From NCBI RefSeq assembly GCF_005876955.1, contig NZ_SSCL01000001.1:124001-188000 (forward strand): a DNA stretch of 64,000 nt, given 5' to 3'. Below the pieces are notes generated by a model. It was given only the letters and a program-made list of their open reading frames with translations, was not told the origin of the DNA and did no database searches. Positions 8,704 to 18,194 of this stretch are shown here, piece after piece. Source of the DNA: Sinomonas gamaensis (GTDB lineage: Bacteria; Actinomycetota; Actinomycetes; Actinomycetales; Micrococcaceae). The first letter of the stretch is position 1; each line of letters begins with the position of its first letter. Both the position numbers and the translations under genes were made by a program.

Positions 8704-9759
8704 GTGCCCTTGGACTTCACCGCGATCGACTTCGAGACAGCCAACGGTTTCCGGGGCTCTCCTTGTGCGGTAGGCCTCGTGAAGGTCCGCGACGGTCGCG
8801 CGGTGGAGGAGGCCGCGTGGCTCATGAGGCCGCCGGCAGGTCACGACGCCTTCGACCCGCGGAACGTCGCGATCCACGGCATTCGTCCTGAGGACGTCGC
8901 GGACCGTCCGCGCTTCGGCGAGCTCTTCGACGAGATCGGCGGCTTCATCGGGGACGACGTCCTCGTGGCCCACAACGCGGCCTTCGACCTCGGCGTGATC
9001 CGCTCGGCACTCGAAGTCTCGGACCTGCCTGCTCCTGCCTACGATTACGCGTGCACCGTGGTCCTGTCCCGACGCACGTACGACCTGCCGTCCCATTCGC
9101 TCCCGTTCGTCGCCGAGGCGGCGGGCGTCCCGCTCGTCAATCACCACGACGCCATCGAGGACGCCGCAGCCTGCGCGGGCATCCTGGTCGATATCGCGCA
9201 ACGTCATGCTGCGGTGAGCGTCGATCACCTGTATTCGTCGCTGCATCTCGCGCTGCCCCGTCACCCGGAGTTCGTCCCGGGCCGCGACGCGGTGTCCGCG
9301 GCCACGGCGGTGCGCTTGGGGTCTGCAGGGGGCCCGGGGTCTGCCGGGGGCCAGCGGACGACGGCGGCTCCCGGCTTCGTGGGCACGCGGCGGTGGGCGC
9401 CGTGGCCTGAGGAGGGGGTCAACCCGGACGCGAACCCGACCGCGGATCCCGCCCACCCCCTGTTCGGCCACCGGATCGTCTTCACTGGAGCGCTCGGCAT
9501 GACGCGGGCCGAGGCGAAGGCGCGGGCGGCCGCGCTGGGCGCCCAGCCCGCGAGCTCGGTTACTCGCGCGACCACACTCCTCGTGGTGGGCGATGGCTTC
9601 GTCGCGTCGGATCTCCGCTCGGGCGTGGAGAGCGGCCGTGTGACCTCCAAGGCGCGACGCGCCCTCAAGCTGAGATCCGATGGCTATTCGGTGGAAGTGC
9701 TGTCCGAGGGCGAATTCCTCCAGATGCTCGGCGGAGAGTGGCCCGCACGGAGCGCGTAG
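8704..9759 (+). CDS. DEDDh exonuclease with C-terminal BRCT domain (DnaQ/DNA Pol III epsilon-like)
   Basis: A 351-residue protein starting at GTG 8704. Residues about 1-175 form a 3'-5' exonuclease domain: Exo I DFTAIDFETAN, Exo II VAHNAAFDLGVI, and Exo III with HHDAIEDAAACA. A glycine-rich linker (GSAGGPGSAGGQ near residue 205) leads to a BRCT domain at about 245-345 (LFGHRIVFTGALGMTRAEAKARAAALGAQ). This exonuclease–BRCT architecture is common in actinobacteria and probably acts in DNA repair or proofreading outside the main replicase; that role is inferred. It stands alone, divergent from dedA. Confidence 0.9.
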   Translation: MPLDFTAIDFETANGFRGSPCAVGLVKVRDGRAVEEAAWLMRPPAGHDAFDPRNVAIHGIRPEDVADRPRFGELFDEIGGFIGDDVLVAHNAAFDLGVIRSALEVSDLPAPAYDYACTVVLSRRTYDLPSHSLPFVAEAAGVPLVNHHDAIEDAAACAGILVDIAQRHAAVSVDHLYSSLHLALPRHPEFVPGRDAVSAATAVRLGSAGGPGSAGGQRTTAAPGFVGTRRWAPWPEEGVNPDANPTADPAHPLFGHRIVFTGALGMTRAEAKARAAALGAQPASSVTRATTLLVVGDGFVASDLRSGVESGRVTSKARRALKLRSDGYSVEVLSEGEFLQMLGGEWPARSA

Positions 9760-9811
9760 CGCAAGGCAACATTTCTTTTCTGGCGCGCCCACGCGTTCTT
9801 AGTCTGGGAGG

Positions 9812-10306
9812 ATGCTTCGCCGTGCCTTCGCGTTCCCGAACCCTGTGAACGAGTACGCCGCCCGCTCGACGGCGGGAATCATCGTCGTCGTCAGCCTTGC
9901 CGCCCTCGCGGTGGGGCTGGTGACCGGGTGGGGCTGGTCGCTCTGGGCCATCGCACTCGGTTTCTGGCTGCGCGTGGCTGGCGGCCCCCGATACTCGCCG
10001 GCGGGCCGCCTTGCTGTCCACGTGATTGTGCCGGCGCTCGGCAGGCGACGCCTCGTTGCGGGCCCCCCGAAGCGCTTCGCCCAGACGATCGGCGCCGCGC
10101 TCTCGACCGCGGCTGCCATCCTGTGGACCGTCGGCGCTGCACCCGCGGCGTGGACGCTCCTGGGCCTGCTCATCGTCGCGGCGTCGCTGGAGGCGTTCGC
10201 CGGTTTCTGCCTCGGGTGCTGGATCTTCGGCAGACTGCAGGCCGCCGGCGTCATTCCCGAGAGCGTGTGCGAGGCGTGCAGCAACATCGCGCTGCGGCGG
10301 GGCTAG
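9812..10306 (+). CDS. DUF4395 family membrane protein
   Basis: A 164-residue protein with four predicted membrane segments; it opens with the DUF4395 signature FPNPVNEYAARSTAG and has GGPRYSPAGRLA and a cysteine-containing end (GFCLGCWIFGRLQAAGVIPESVCEAC). The paired cysteines in GFCLGC and VCEAC suggest thiol chemistry or metal binding, and DUF4395 genes are often beside sulfur-transfer or thioredoxin-like genes elsewhere; no such partner is adjacent here. Function unknown. It overlaps the convergent ADP-ribosylglycohydrolase-like gene by 4 bp. Confidence 0.82.
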   Translation: MLRRAFAFPNPVNEYAARSTAGIIVVVSLAALAVGLVTGWGWSLWAIALGFWLRVAGGPRYSPAGRLAVHVIVPALGRRRLVAGPPKRFAQTIGAALSTAAAILWTVGAAPAAWTLLGLLIVAASLEAFAGFCLGCWIFGRLQAAGVIPESVCEACSNIALRRG

Positions 10307-11367
10307 TTCGCGCCGGACGCCTCGGCGAGCTCGTCCGCGAGGCGAGCCACGACGTCGGCTCCCTCAAGCCGGCGGGTCCAGGCGCCGGCCACGGCGTCGT
10401 CGCCCCAGAGGGTGCCGAGGATCGCTCCGGCGATGGCGGCAGCCTCCGGTCCGGAATCTGCGGCCCGTTCCACGGCATTCTCGAAGCTGTGCGGCGTTCT
10501 CTCGGCCGGGCCCGCGGTCCGCTCGGCGATGATCGCCGAGGACAGAGCGGCCGCGAGCGCCCGGGCTGCGGGTGAAGCGTCTTCGAGCCGCGCGCCTTCC
10601 TCCGGTGTCACATCCAGTGCCGCGAGAACGTCGTCGGACGGGGCCCGCAGGGCGGCGAGCACGGCGCGAGCGGCCTCCGCCGCGTCGCTGATGGCCGCAC
10701 CCGCCACGAGCTCGCGGATGATCAGGGCGACCGCTGCGGCTGACTGCATCGCCGCACGATCGCCGTGGGTGAGGGCTGCGCCGTCGAGGGCCATCGACAC
10801 GACCGCGGCGGACGGGGTTCCCTGGACGAGGCCGAACGGAGCGGAGCGGGCGGCGGCAGCGCCGTCGTCGTATTCGCTGCCGAGAGGCCGAGCTGCGCTA
10901 CCCATCTCCCCGCCCGCGAGAGAGTCCACCCACGGGGGGCGCTCCGGGAGACGACGGCGGGCGGCGGGCTGGGTGTCGATCCACCGTTCCGTGATCGGCG
11001 GGGCCGACGACGGGAGTGCGACCCCCTGCCCGCTCGCCCACCGCAGGAAGGCGAGCCACACGCAGGCGGCCTGATCCGCGTACACGCCATCGTTCGCCCA
11101 CTCGAGGACCTGCGCGAGGGCGTCTGCGGTGTACAGCGAGAGCTGGCCGGCCGCGCCCAAGCGGAGGACGCCGTCGTCTGTGCTGTGCGGGCCTGCGCTG
11201 TGGTGACCCGCGCTGTGCTGGCCTGCGCTGTGCTGGCCCGCGCTGTGCTGGCCCGTGCTGTGCTGGCCCGCACTGTGCTGCCCCGCGGCGAGGGCCGCGG
11301 CCTCCGCTGCGGCAGCCCCCAGAAGGCAGCCATGGATTCTCGATGCGGTGCTCGGCGTGCTCGTCAC
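10303..11367 (-). CDS. ADP-ribosylglycohydrolase-like protein, apparently catalytically degenerate
   Basis: A 354-residue alpha-helical protein with the ADP-ribosylglycohydrolase outline: N-terminal RIHGCLLGAA, a middle segment LYTADALAQVLEW, and C-terminal AAIAGAILGTLWG. In active members these correspond to GDA(L)G, TDDT and (G)DTDT metal-binding motifs; here they read AAAAEA, TADA and DSGPE, so the magnesium-binding aspartates seem to be lost. Residues 28-62 are seven GQHS-type pentapeptides. It may be a binding-only or structural paralog; hydrolase activity is doubtful. The GTG start at 11365-11367 has no strong ribosome-binding site, so the start is uncertain. Confidence 0.72.
   Translation of the reverse strand: MTSTPSTASRIHGCLLGAAAAEAAALAAGQHSAGQHSTGQHSAGQHSAGQHSAGHHSAGPHSTDDGVLRLGAAGQLSLYTADALAQVLEWANDGVYADQAACVWLAFLRWASGQGVALPSSAPPITERWIDTQPAARRRLPERPPWVDSLAGGEMGSAARPLGSEYDDGAAAARSAPFGLVQGTPSAAVVSMALDGAALTHGDRAAMQSAAAVALIIRELVAGAAISDAAEAARAVLAALRAPSDDVLAALDVTPEEGARLEDASPAARALAAALSSAIIAERTAGPAERTPHSFENAVERAADSGPEAAAIAGAILGTLWGDDAVAGAWTRRLEGADVVARLADELAEASGAN
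11182..11286 (-). repeat. Seven 15-bp tandem repeats encoding (A/T)G(Q/H/P)HS
   Basis: Seven in-frame 15-bp units within the ADP-ribosylglycohydrolase-like gene encode AGQHS with small variants (TGQHS, AGHHS, AGPHS). The inserted His-rich tract lies between the first helix and the position of the family's TDDT motif. The near identity of the DNA units points to recent slipped-strand expansion. Confidence 0.9.
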
Positions 11368-11489
11368 GTGAGCAATGTACCGTCATCGCGCCCGGCATCC
11401 GGTCAAAGCCGGGAGGTAGCATGAGGGGCGGCCCGCCTGAGGCCCCTGTGATCGGGCCTCATCCGACGACTCGAAAGAGGAAATCCCCC

Positions 11490-12500
11490 ATGACCAGCCC
11501 CGCGGTCCCCACCGCAGACGCCGCTCTCGCGGCCCCGAAGGAATTCGGCATCATCCCGAAGCTTGCGGCCGAGGCCTTCGGCACGTTCATTCTCGTCTTC
11601 GGCGGCCTCGGCGTTGCGCTCTTCAGCGATCCGTCGTCGGCTCCGCTTCCCGCCCCGCTGGCCATCGGCCTCAGCGTGGCCGTGGGCATCGCCGCGGTCG
11701 GGCACATCTCCGGCGGGCACTTCAACCCCGCCGTGACGCTCGGCACCGCGGTGGCCGGCCGTACGCCGTGGAAGGCCGTTCCCGGCTACGTCCTGGCCCA
11801 GCTCGTGGGAGGCGCGCTCGGCGCCCTCGTGCTGTGGGTCTCGGTGCGGACGCTGCCGAACCTCTCGAACCTCTCCAGCGTGCAGCCGATCTTCACGCAC
11901 ATCTCCAACGGCGTCGACGACCTCTCGCCGAACAAGTTCCCCATGGCGGCGGGCCTGCTCGCCGAGGTCGTGGCGACGGCCGTGTTCCTCGGCATCATCC
12001 TCGCGGCGACGTCCAAGCGCGCGGCGAAGGGCGTAGCGCCCTGGGCGATCGGCATCACGCTGGCGATCCTGATCCAGTCGATCGCCCCCATCACCAACGC
12101 GTCGATCAACCCCGCCCGTTCGACCGCGACGGCCATCTTCGCCGAGACGAACTCGCTCGGCCAGCTCTGGATCTTCTGGCTCGCCCCGCTCCTCGGGGCC
12201 GTGATCGCTGGCCTCATCTTCCGCGGCTTCGGCTCGCCCGACGACGTCATCGTGACGGGCGCGCCGGGGGCGCCCTCCTTCACCACCGTCGAGGGTCTCC
12301 CCACGGAGGGCGCCACGGCCTCCGAGGTCGAGGCAGCCGAGGCGGCCGAGCGGGAAGCCGGTGCCGAGACGCGCCTCGACCTAGCGACGTCCGGGGAGGA
12401 CGACGCCATCATCGACGCCCCGGGGACCTCCGACCGGCCGCGCACGGACGAGGATGACGCCAAGTCCTTCTTCGACCGCGACAAGCAGTCGGATCGCTGA
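11490..12500 (+). CDS. Aquaporin / MIP family channel
   Basis: A 336-residue protein. The core (about 20-250) has six hydrophobic helices and both pore NPA motifs, HFNPAVT and SINPARS; the TSPAVPTADAALAAP leader is variable. It moves water and possibly small neutral solutes across the plasma membrane. Selectivity cannot be fixed without alignment of the ar/R positions. The C-terminal tail of roughly 90 residues is acidic and disordered (EVEAAEAAEREAGAETR), longer than in typical bacterial aquaporins. The ATG follows GAAAGAGGAAATC, a fair ribosome-binding site. It is divergent from the preceding gene. Confidence 0.92.
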   Translation: MTSPAVPTADAALAAPKEFGIIPKLAAEAFGTFILVFGGLGVALFSDPSSAPLPAPLAIGLSVAVGIAAVGHISGGHFNPAVTLGTAVAGRTPWKAVPGYVLAQLVGGALGALVLWVSVRTLPNLSNLSSVQPIFTHISNGVDDLSPNKFPMAAGLLAEVVATAVFLGIILAATSKRAAKGVAPWAIGITLAILIQSIAPITNASINPARSTATAIFAETNSLGQLWIFWLAPLLGAVIAGLIFRGFGSPDDVIVTGAPGAPSFTTVEGLPTEGATASEVEAAEAAEREAGAETRLDLATSGEDDAIIDAPGTSDRPRTDEDDAKSFFDRDKQSDR

Positions 12501-12515
12501 TCCTCGACTCCTGCG

Positions 12516-12549
12516 GCGGGTGGCACCGAAGATTGTCGGTGCCACCCGC
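12516..12549 (+). terminator. Hairpin terminator after the aquaporin gene
   Basis: A perfect 13-bp inverted repeat (GCGGGTGGCACCG at 12516-12528 and its complement at 12537-12549) with an 8-nt loop lies 15 bp after the aquaporin stop. No long T tract follows, as often seen in high-GC actinobacteria. It ends 13 bp before sbcD. Confidence 0.75.
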
Positions 12550-12562
12550 TAGCTTGTGACCC

Positions 12563-13726
12563 ATGAGAATCCTGCACACCTCGGACTGGCACCTCGGCCG
12601 CTCGTTCCACGGCCTTGGGCTCCTTTCCGCGCAAGCCGAATGGCTCGACGGGCTCGTGGAGTACGTCGCTGCGGAATCGGTCGACGCGGTGCTCGTCTCC
12701 GGGGACGTGTACGACCGCGCTCTCCCGGCCGTCGACGTCGTCGCGCTCCTCGACGAGACGCTCGTCCGACTCGCGGAGGCCGGGGCAAGCGTTATCCTCA
12801 CGAGCGGCAACCATGACTCGGCCGTGCGCCTCGGCTTCGGCGCGCGGCTGCTCGAACGGGCCCGCGTTCATGTCCGTACGCGGGTCGCCGATCTTGACGC
12901 GCCGATCCTGCTCGAAAAGCACGGCGCCACGCCCGTCGCGGTCTACGGACTGCCCTATCTCGAACCGCGCCTCGTTGCCGCGGAACTCGACGCGGACGCT
13001 ACAGGGCACACCGCGGTGACACGGGCCGCGCTCGACCGCGTGCGCGCAGATCTCGAGGTCCGCCGCACCGCTGGACCCGTGCATGCCGTGGTGATGGCGC
13101 ACACCTTCGCGTCCGGCGGTGTTCCGGCTGAGAGCGAGCGCGCCCTCGCCGTGGGAGGGCTGGACGTGGTGCCGGCCGAGGTCTTCGAAGGGTTCGACTA
13201 CGTGGCCCTCGGTCACCTGCACGGACGACAGACACTCTCCTCCTCCGTGCGGTATTCGGGTTCGCCGCTCGCCTATTCCTTTGGCGAGGCCCGGCAGTCA
13301 AAGGGTGCATGGCTCGTCGAATTCGACGATTCCGGCCTCGTTGGCGTGGAGGAAGTCGGATGGCCCACCCAGCATCGGCTTGCGGTCCTGCGGGGGAAGC
13401 TTGAGGAGCTCCTGGCGGACCCTGCGCTGGCGGACGCGGAGACGGCCTGCTGCCAGGTGACCCTCACAGACGCCGAACGTCCCCAGCGGGCCATGGAGCG
13501 GCTGCGCGCCCGCTTCCCCCTGACCCTCTCGCTGCAGTTCGCGCCGGACGGAAGTCGGGTCCGAGGTCCCTCGACGTACAGCGGCCGCCTCGCAGCCTCC
13601 CGCGACAACCTCGACGTCTGCTGCGGCTTCCTTGAGCACGTGCGCGACCGGGGACCCAACGACGCCGAGCGCGCGGCACTGGCTCAGGCGCTCGAGGCCG
13701 TTCGACTCGCGGAGCTGGCGCGATGA
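12563..13726 (+). CDS. sbcD: Exonuclease SbcCD, subunit D (Mre11-like nuclease)
   Basis: A 387-residue calcineurin-like nuclease. Phosphoesterase motifs are in order: RILHTSDWHLGRSFHG, SGDVYDRA, TSGNHDSA, VVMAHTF and ALGHLHGRQ. With SbcC it forms an ATP-dependent complex that opens DNA hairpins and processes double-strand break ends. The stop overlaps the sbcC start (ATGA), so the subunits are made from one message. Length is normal for the family. Confidence 0.96.
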   Translation: MRILHTSDWHLGRSFHGLGLLSAQAEWLDGLVEYVAAESVDAVLVSGDVYDRALPAVDVVALLDETLVRLAEAGASVILTSGNHDSAVRLGFGARLLERARVHVRTRVADLDAPILLEKHGATPVAVYGLPYLEPRLVAAELDADATGHTAVTRAALDRVRADLEVRRTAGPVHAVVMAHTFASGGVPAESERALAVGGLDVVPAEVFEGFDYVALGHLHGRQTLSSSVRYSGSPLAYSFGEARQSKGAWLVEFDDSGLVGVEEVGWPTQHRLAVLRGKLEELLADPALADAETACCQVTLTDAERPQRAMERLRARFPLTLSLQFAPDGSRVRGPSTYSGRLAASRDNLDVCCGFLEHVRDRGPNDAERAALAQALEAVRLAELAR

Positions 13727-16700
13727 GGCTGCACACCCTGTCCGCAACCGCTTTCGGTCCCTTCGCTACGCGCCAGACCGTCGATTTCGATGCGCTGGCC
13801 GAGCACGGACTCTTCCTTCTCAACGGAGCAACGGGGGCCGGCAAGACCAGCGTTCTGGACGCCGTCTGCTTCGCCCTCTACGGCGGCCTCCCCGGCGCGC
13901 GGCAGGGGAGCAAGTCCCTCAAGAGCCACTACGCCGACGCGGGGGCCGAGCCCGAGGTCGTGCTCGAGTTCAGCGCCCAGGGCCGGCGCTTCGAGGTGCG
14001 GCGCACGCCTGCGTGGGACCGGCCGAGCGCCCGATCGAGGAACGGCTTCACCGCCCAGCAGGCGAGGACGCATCTGAGGGAACTCGTGGACGGCGAGTGG
14101 CGTCCGCTGTCCTCCCGGAACGACGAAGCCTCCGCTCTGGTTCGCGAAGTGCTCGGCCTGGACCGCGAGCAGTTCACCCGTGTGGCCATGCTTCCGCAGG
14201 GTGAGTTCGCGGCGTTCCTCCGGTCTGATCCGAAGGAGCGCGAACGGCTGCTGGAGAGCCTCTTCGGGACCAGGCTCTTCGCGGACGTCGAAGGTCAGCT
14301 GACCGCGATGGCGCAGGACGCTGAGTCGGCCGCGGGCGAGGCAGAACAAGCGGTCCTCTGGCCGCTCCGCCAACTCGAGGCCGAGCTGGCCGCACAGTCA
14401 GTTGAGGCCGACCATCCCGGGGAAGTGGCGGACGCAACGGGCTCCGACCCAGTCGCGCCCACGGTGGAGGAAGGCGAGGCGCGCTTCGCCTGGGCGATCT
14501 CGTGGTTCGACGGGCAGGCCGGGGAAGCCGCCGCGGAGATCGAAGACGCGCGAGGGGATGTGGCCTCGGCGCGCGCAGCTGAAGAACAGTGCCGGAGGGC
14601 CGTCGAGGACGCGGCAGAGCTTGCGGCCGCGAGAGCCCGCCGGTCCCGGTGGGAGGCTGGGGCCGCCCAGCACGGGGAAAGGGTCGAGAGGCTGCGGCGA
14701 GGAGAAGACGCGGCGCGCCTTCGGACCGAGCTCGAGAACGAACGGCGTGCCGCCCGTGACTGCGAGGACTCGGAGCTCGAGCTCGGAAGGGCACTGGCCG
14801 AGGCTGCGGCAGCGGGCTGGAGCGCGCCCGCCGATGGCGAGGTGTCGCCGGCGGCCCTGCGCGCCGAGACGGGCGATGTGCGCGCGCAAGCGGCGGTCTT
14901 GGCCGAGCGCATTCCGCTTGAGGCGGAGCTCGGGCGGCTCGAGGAGGAGCTGCGAAGGGCCACCGCCGAATCCGAGCGTCAGCGTGCCACCGTCGCGGGT
15001 CTTGAGTCGGAGATCGCGGCGATCGACGGCACTCTGACGGAACTCGCCGCCGAACGAAAGAGGCTCGAGCCTGCGGCGGCAGTGCTCAACTCTGCACAGC
15101 GCGACGAGCAGGGGGCCCGGGAAATCGTCGCGGCAGTGCAGGAGCACGCCGCGGCGTCGGAGCGTCTGTCGAAGGCCGAGAGCCGCCTGATCCACTGCCG
15201 GGATGAATCCCTGACGCTTCGGGCCCACTGGCTGGACCTGCGGGAGCAGCGACTCGCGAGCACCGCCTTCGAGCTCGCCGCGGCACTGGAAGACGGCGCA
15301 GCCTGCCCCGTGTGCGGGTCGGTTGACCATCCAGAGCCTGCCACAGGAGAGGAGGACCCCCTTCGGCTGGTGGACCGCGAGAAGGAGGCCTTCCTCGCGG
15401 TGGAACGGGCGCAGCAGCACGAGTCCGAGGCGGCCTCGGCACTCACCGACGCGAGAGCTGATCTGGCCGCCGTCGAGGCGCGTGGCGGGGGCGCGGATCC
15501 GGACAAAGCTGCGAGGCAGCTCGAGGAGGCCGTGGTGGCCCTCCAGTCAGCCGAGGCAGCGCAGAAGCGCCTCGCCATGGTGACGGAACGCCTTGCGGCG
15601 GGCGAAGCACGGCGGCGCAGCGCCGCCGACGAGCGCGAGGCTGCGTCGACCGCGCTGTCACTCGCCGTCGCGGACGCCGAGCGCCTGGGGAAGGAGACCC
15701 AACGACTCACGCGCGAGCTGGCCGACTGGCGCGAAGGCTGGCCCAGCCTTGAGGCACGGCACGCCGCGCTCGCCGCCGTCGTGCGGGCTCTCGAACCGCT
15801 GGCCGACGCGGCAGGGAATGCCGCCGCGGCCCGTGCGCGTCTCGGGGAGGCACGCACGGCTCTCGGCCAGGCGCTCGCCTCCAGCCCGTTCGCCGATGCC
15901 CCTGCGGCGCGCGCCGCGATGCTCGGCGACGGCGAGGCACAGGAGCTCCGCGCGGCGATCGCCGCCCACGGCGCGGAAGAACAGGCAGTCGCCGCCCTTC
16001 TTTCCTCCGCGGCGGCGGTCAGGGCAGCGGCCGCGGAGGAAGCGGCCTTGGGATCGGGGGAGCAGGACGCGGTGGAGGACCGCCTCGCGGCCGCGTCGAC
16101 CCGGTTGGGGGATGCCGAAGCCAGGTTCGCGGCGGCCCATGCCGCAGAGCACGCGGCCACGGCCGGGCGGAACCGCTGCGAGCGGCTTCGGACCGCGTTC
16201 CTGGAGGCCCTGCCTCTGCTGGAGACCGCGAGGGCCCGTGCGGATCTGCTCGGCGAACTTCAGCGGACGGCGCGCGGGAGCGGCGACAACCGGCTCCGGA
16301 TGTCCCTCCATCGGTACGTTCTCGCCGCGCGACTCGAGCAAGTGGCAATCGCAGCGAGCGAACGCCTCGCGGTGATGAGCGACGGCCGTTTCAGTCTGGA
16401 ACACAGCGATGCCCTCGCCGCGCGCGGCGCCGCGTCGGGGCTGGGCCTCGAGGTCCTCGACGCTTGGACCGGCCAGCGCCGTGACCCTGCCACGCTGTCC
16501 GGCGGCGAATCGTTCATGGCCTCGCTGGCCCTGGCGCTCGGACTCGCGGACGTCGTGCAGCACGAGGCGGGCGGGATCGACATCGAGACGCTCTTCGTCG
16601 ACGAAGGCTTCGGAACGCTGGACGAGCAGACCCTCGAACAGGTCATGGAGGCGATTGAAGGGCTCCGGGACGGAGGCCGGATCGTTGGCCTCGTGAGCCA

Positions 16701-16833
16701 CGTGCCGGAGCTCAAGCTGCGGATCCCAGCCCAGATCCGGGTCATCAAGGGGCGTTCCGGCTCGACGCTCGAGGTCGTCGCCGGCTTCGAGCGGGTTTCG
16801 GACACTTCCGTCCGAGACCTCGCAGCGGTCTGA
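13723..16833 (+). CDS. sbcC: Exonuclease SbcCD, subunit C (SMC-like ATPase)
   Basis: A 1036-residue Rad50-like protein. The Walker A motif GATGAGKTS is at residues 35-43, followed by a QLR-type region (DREQFTRVAMLPQGEFAAFL, about 148-167), long Glu/Ala/Arg-rich coiled coils, a CPVC zinc hook at about 528-531 that dimerises the arms, a second coiled coil, the ABC signature LSGGESF at about 925, and Walker B with LFVDEGFGTLDEQ. It partners SbcD, encoded directly upstream with a 4-bp overlap. The strong Ala/Glu bias of the arms is normal for an actinobacterial coiled coil. Confidence 0.96.
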   Translation: MRLHTLSATAFGPFATRQTVDFDALAEHGLFLLNGATGAGKTSVLDAVCFALYGGLPGARQGSKSLKSHYADAGAEPEVVLEFSAQGRRFEVRRTPAWDRPSARSRNGFTAQQARTHLRELVDGEWRPLSSRNDEASALVREVLGLDREQFTRVAMLPQGEFAAFLRSDPKERERLLESLFGTRLFADVEGQLTAMAQDAESAAGEAEQAVLWPLRQLEAELAAQSVEADHPGEVADATGSDPVAPTVEEGEARFAWAISWFDGQAGEAAAEIEDARGDVASARAAEEQCRRAVEDAAELAAARARRSRWEAGAAQHGERVERLRRGEDAARLRTELENERRAARDCEDSELELGRALAEAAAAGWSAPADGEVSPAALRAETGDVRAQAAVLAERIPLEAELGRLEEELRRATAESERQRATVAGLESEIAAIDGTLTELAAERKRLEPAAAVLNSAQRDEQGAREIVAAVQEHAAASERLSKAESRLIHCRDESLTLRAHWLDLREQRLASTAFELAAALEDGAACPVCGSVDHPEPATGEEDPLRLVDREKEAFLAVERAQQHESEAASALTDARADLAAVEARGGGADPDKAARQLEEAVVALQSAEAAQKRLAMVTERLAAGEARRRSAADEREAASTALSLAVADAERLGKETQRLTRELADWREGWPSLEARHAALAAVVRALEPLADAAGNAAAARARLGEARTALGQALASSPFADAPAARAAMLGDGEAQELRAAIAAHGAEEQAVAALLSSAAAVRAAAAEEAALGSGEQDAVEDRLAAASTRLGDAEARFAAAHAAEHAATAGRNRCERLRTAFLEALPLLETARARADLLGELQRTARGSGDNRLRMSLHRYVLAARLEQVAIAASERLAVMSDGRFSLEHSDALAARGAASGLGLEVLDAWTGQRRDPATLSGGESFMASLALALGLADVVQHEAGGIDIETLFVDEGFGTLDEQTLEQVMEAIEGLRDGGRIVGLVSHVPELKLRIPAQIRVIKGRSGSTLEVVAGFERVSDTSVRDLAAV

Positions 16834-16930
16834 ATCCCCGTCTCAAGCATTCCGCGGTCTAGGATGGGGGTGTTTCCGGGTCGGGCGCGACGGGAGGCAG
16901 GGACGTCGCGCATGAGGTGAGGTGTACCTC

Positions 16931-18151
16931 GTGTCGATCCGTGTTTCCGTCCTGTCGCGTTACAAGGTCCTGCCCGATCTGGCGGGTCCCGGCTTTCTTC
17001 CCTTGGGCCTCGTCGCGCGTCTGCCCCTCGCGATGCTGACGATCGGGACCCTGACCCTTGTCTCCGTGACGTCCGGTTCCTACGCCCTCGCAGGACTGTC
17101 GGCCGGCGCCGTGGGCGTCGGCTCCGCGGTCGGGGCCACGATCCTGGGCGCCCTCGCGGACCGCATCGGCCAGAGGGCGGTCCTTCTGGTGGCGGCCGGC
17201 CTCAACTCCGCAGCGGTAATCGCCGTCGTTCTGTGTTCATTACCTCCCTCGGGTGGGACGGGGAGTCCCGCACCTGTGGTGGTCTCGGCGCTCGCCGCCG
17301 GGCTCACCACCCCTCAGGTGGGCCCCTTCGCTCGGGCCCGCTGGATCGGCCTGACCGACGGAAGAACTCTCAAGGCGCTCGAGCTAGACGCCGCGCTCTC
17401 CTACGAGGGCACCGCCGATGAGGTCACGTTCGTCCTCGGACCGGCGCTCGTGGGCGTCCTGGGCGCGGGGATCGCTCCCTGGGTCCCGCTGGCGGCGGCG
17501 GCCCTGCTCACGGCCACGTTCGTGACGTGGTTCGCGCTGCACCCGACGGCGCACGCGGCGCGTCCGCTCGCGCCCCACGACGTCCCCCGCGTCTCAGGGC
17601 GGGAGTGGGCCGTGGTGCTCGTCCCTGTCGCGGCCATGATCGCGATGGGCGCCTTCTTCGGAAGCACGCAGGCGGCGCTCACCGCGTTCGCCGGCGAACA
17701 CGGATCCCCGGACCTCGGCGGGCTCCTCTATGCCGCTGTCGGGCTCACCTCGGCAGTCGCCGCGCTGAGCGTGGCGGCATGGCCGACGGCGTTCGGCCTC
17801 GCCCCGCGGTGGGTCGCCTGTGCGGCGGCGATGCTTCTCTTCAGCCTGACGCTGTTCGTGCCCGACAGCATGGACTCAATGACAGCCGCCCTTCTGCTGG
17901 TCGGCATCCCCGTGGGCCCCATCATGGTCACCGTCTTCGGCATCGGCGGCCGGGTTGCGCCCGCGGGAAGGACCAGCACGGTGATGACGGGTCTCGCGAG
18001 CGGCATCGTCGCGGGCACGGCCCTCGGTTCCGCGCTGGGGGGCCAGCTCGCCTCGCACGGTGGATCCGCCCTCGCCTTCGCCGCGCCCACAGCCGCGGGA
18101 GGCGCGCTCCTCGCCTTGGGGCTCGCCGTCGTCGTCATGCGCCGCGGCTGA
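16931..18151 (+). CDS. MFS transporter
   Basis: A 406-residue protein with about twelve hydrophobic segments, for example LAMLTIGTLTLVSVTSGSYALAGL and a loop GALADRIGQRAVLL like the MFS motif A. Two GTG starts are possible, 16922 and 16931. I prefer 16931 because the GAGGTGAGGTG stretch (16914-16924) is then 6-10 nt upstream, whereas it would run into the 16922 start. Substrate unknown; the family resembles efflux-type MFS proteins. It is monocistronic and converges on the iclR-type gene. Confidence 0.82.
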   Translation: MSIRVSVLSRYKVLPDLAGPGFLPLGLVARLPLAMLTIGTLTLVSVTSGSYALAGLSAGAVGVGSAVGATILGALADRIGQRAVLLVAAGLNSAAVIAVVLCSLPPSGGTGSPAPVVVSALAAGLTTPQVGPFARARWIGLTDGRTLKALELDAALSYEGTADEVTFVLGPALVGVLGAGIAPWVPLAAAALLTATFVTWFALHPTAHAARPLAPHDVPRVSGREWAVVLVPVAAMIAMGAFFGSTQAALTAFAGEHGSPDLGGLLYAAVGLTSAVAALSVAAWPTAFGLAPRWVACAAAMLLFSLTLFVPDSMDSMTAALLLVGIPVGPIMVTVFGIGGRVAPAGRTSTVMTGLASGIVAGTALGSALGGQLASHGGSALAFAAPTAAGGALLALGLAVVVMRRG

Positions 18152-18194
18152 CGCCACGCGCACGGCCTTTCACCGCGCGTACAGCGAAAGGCGA

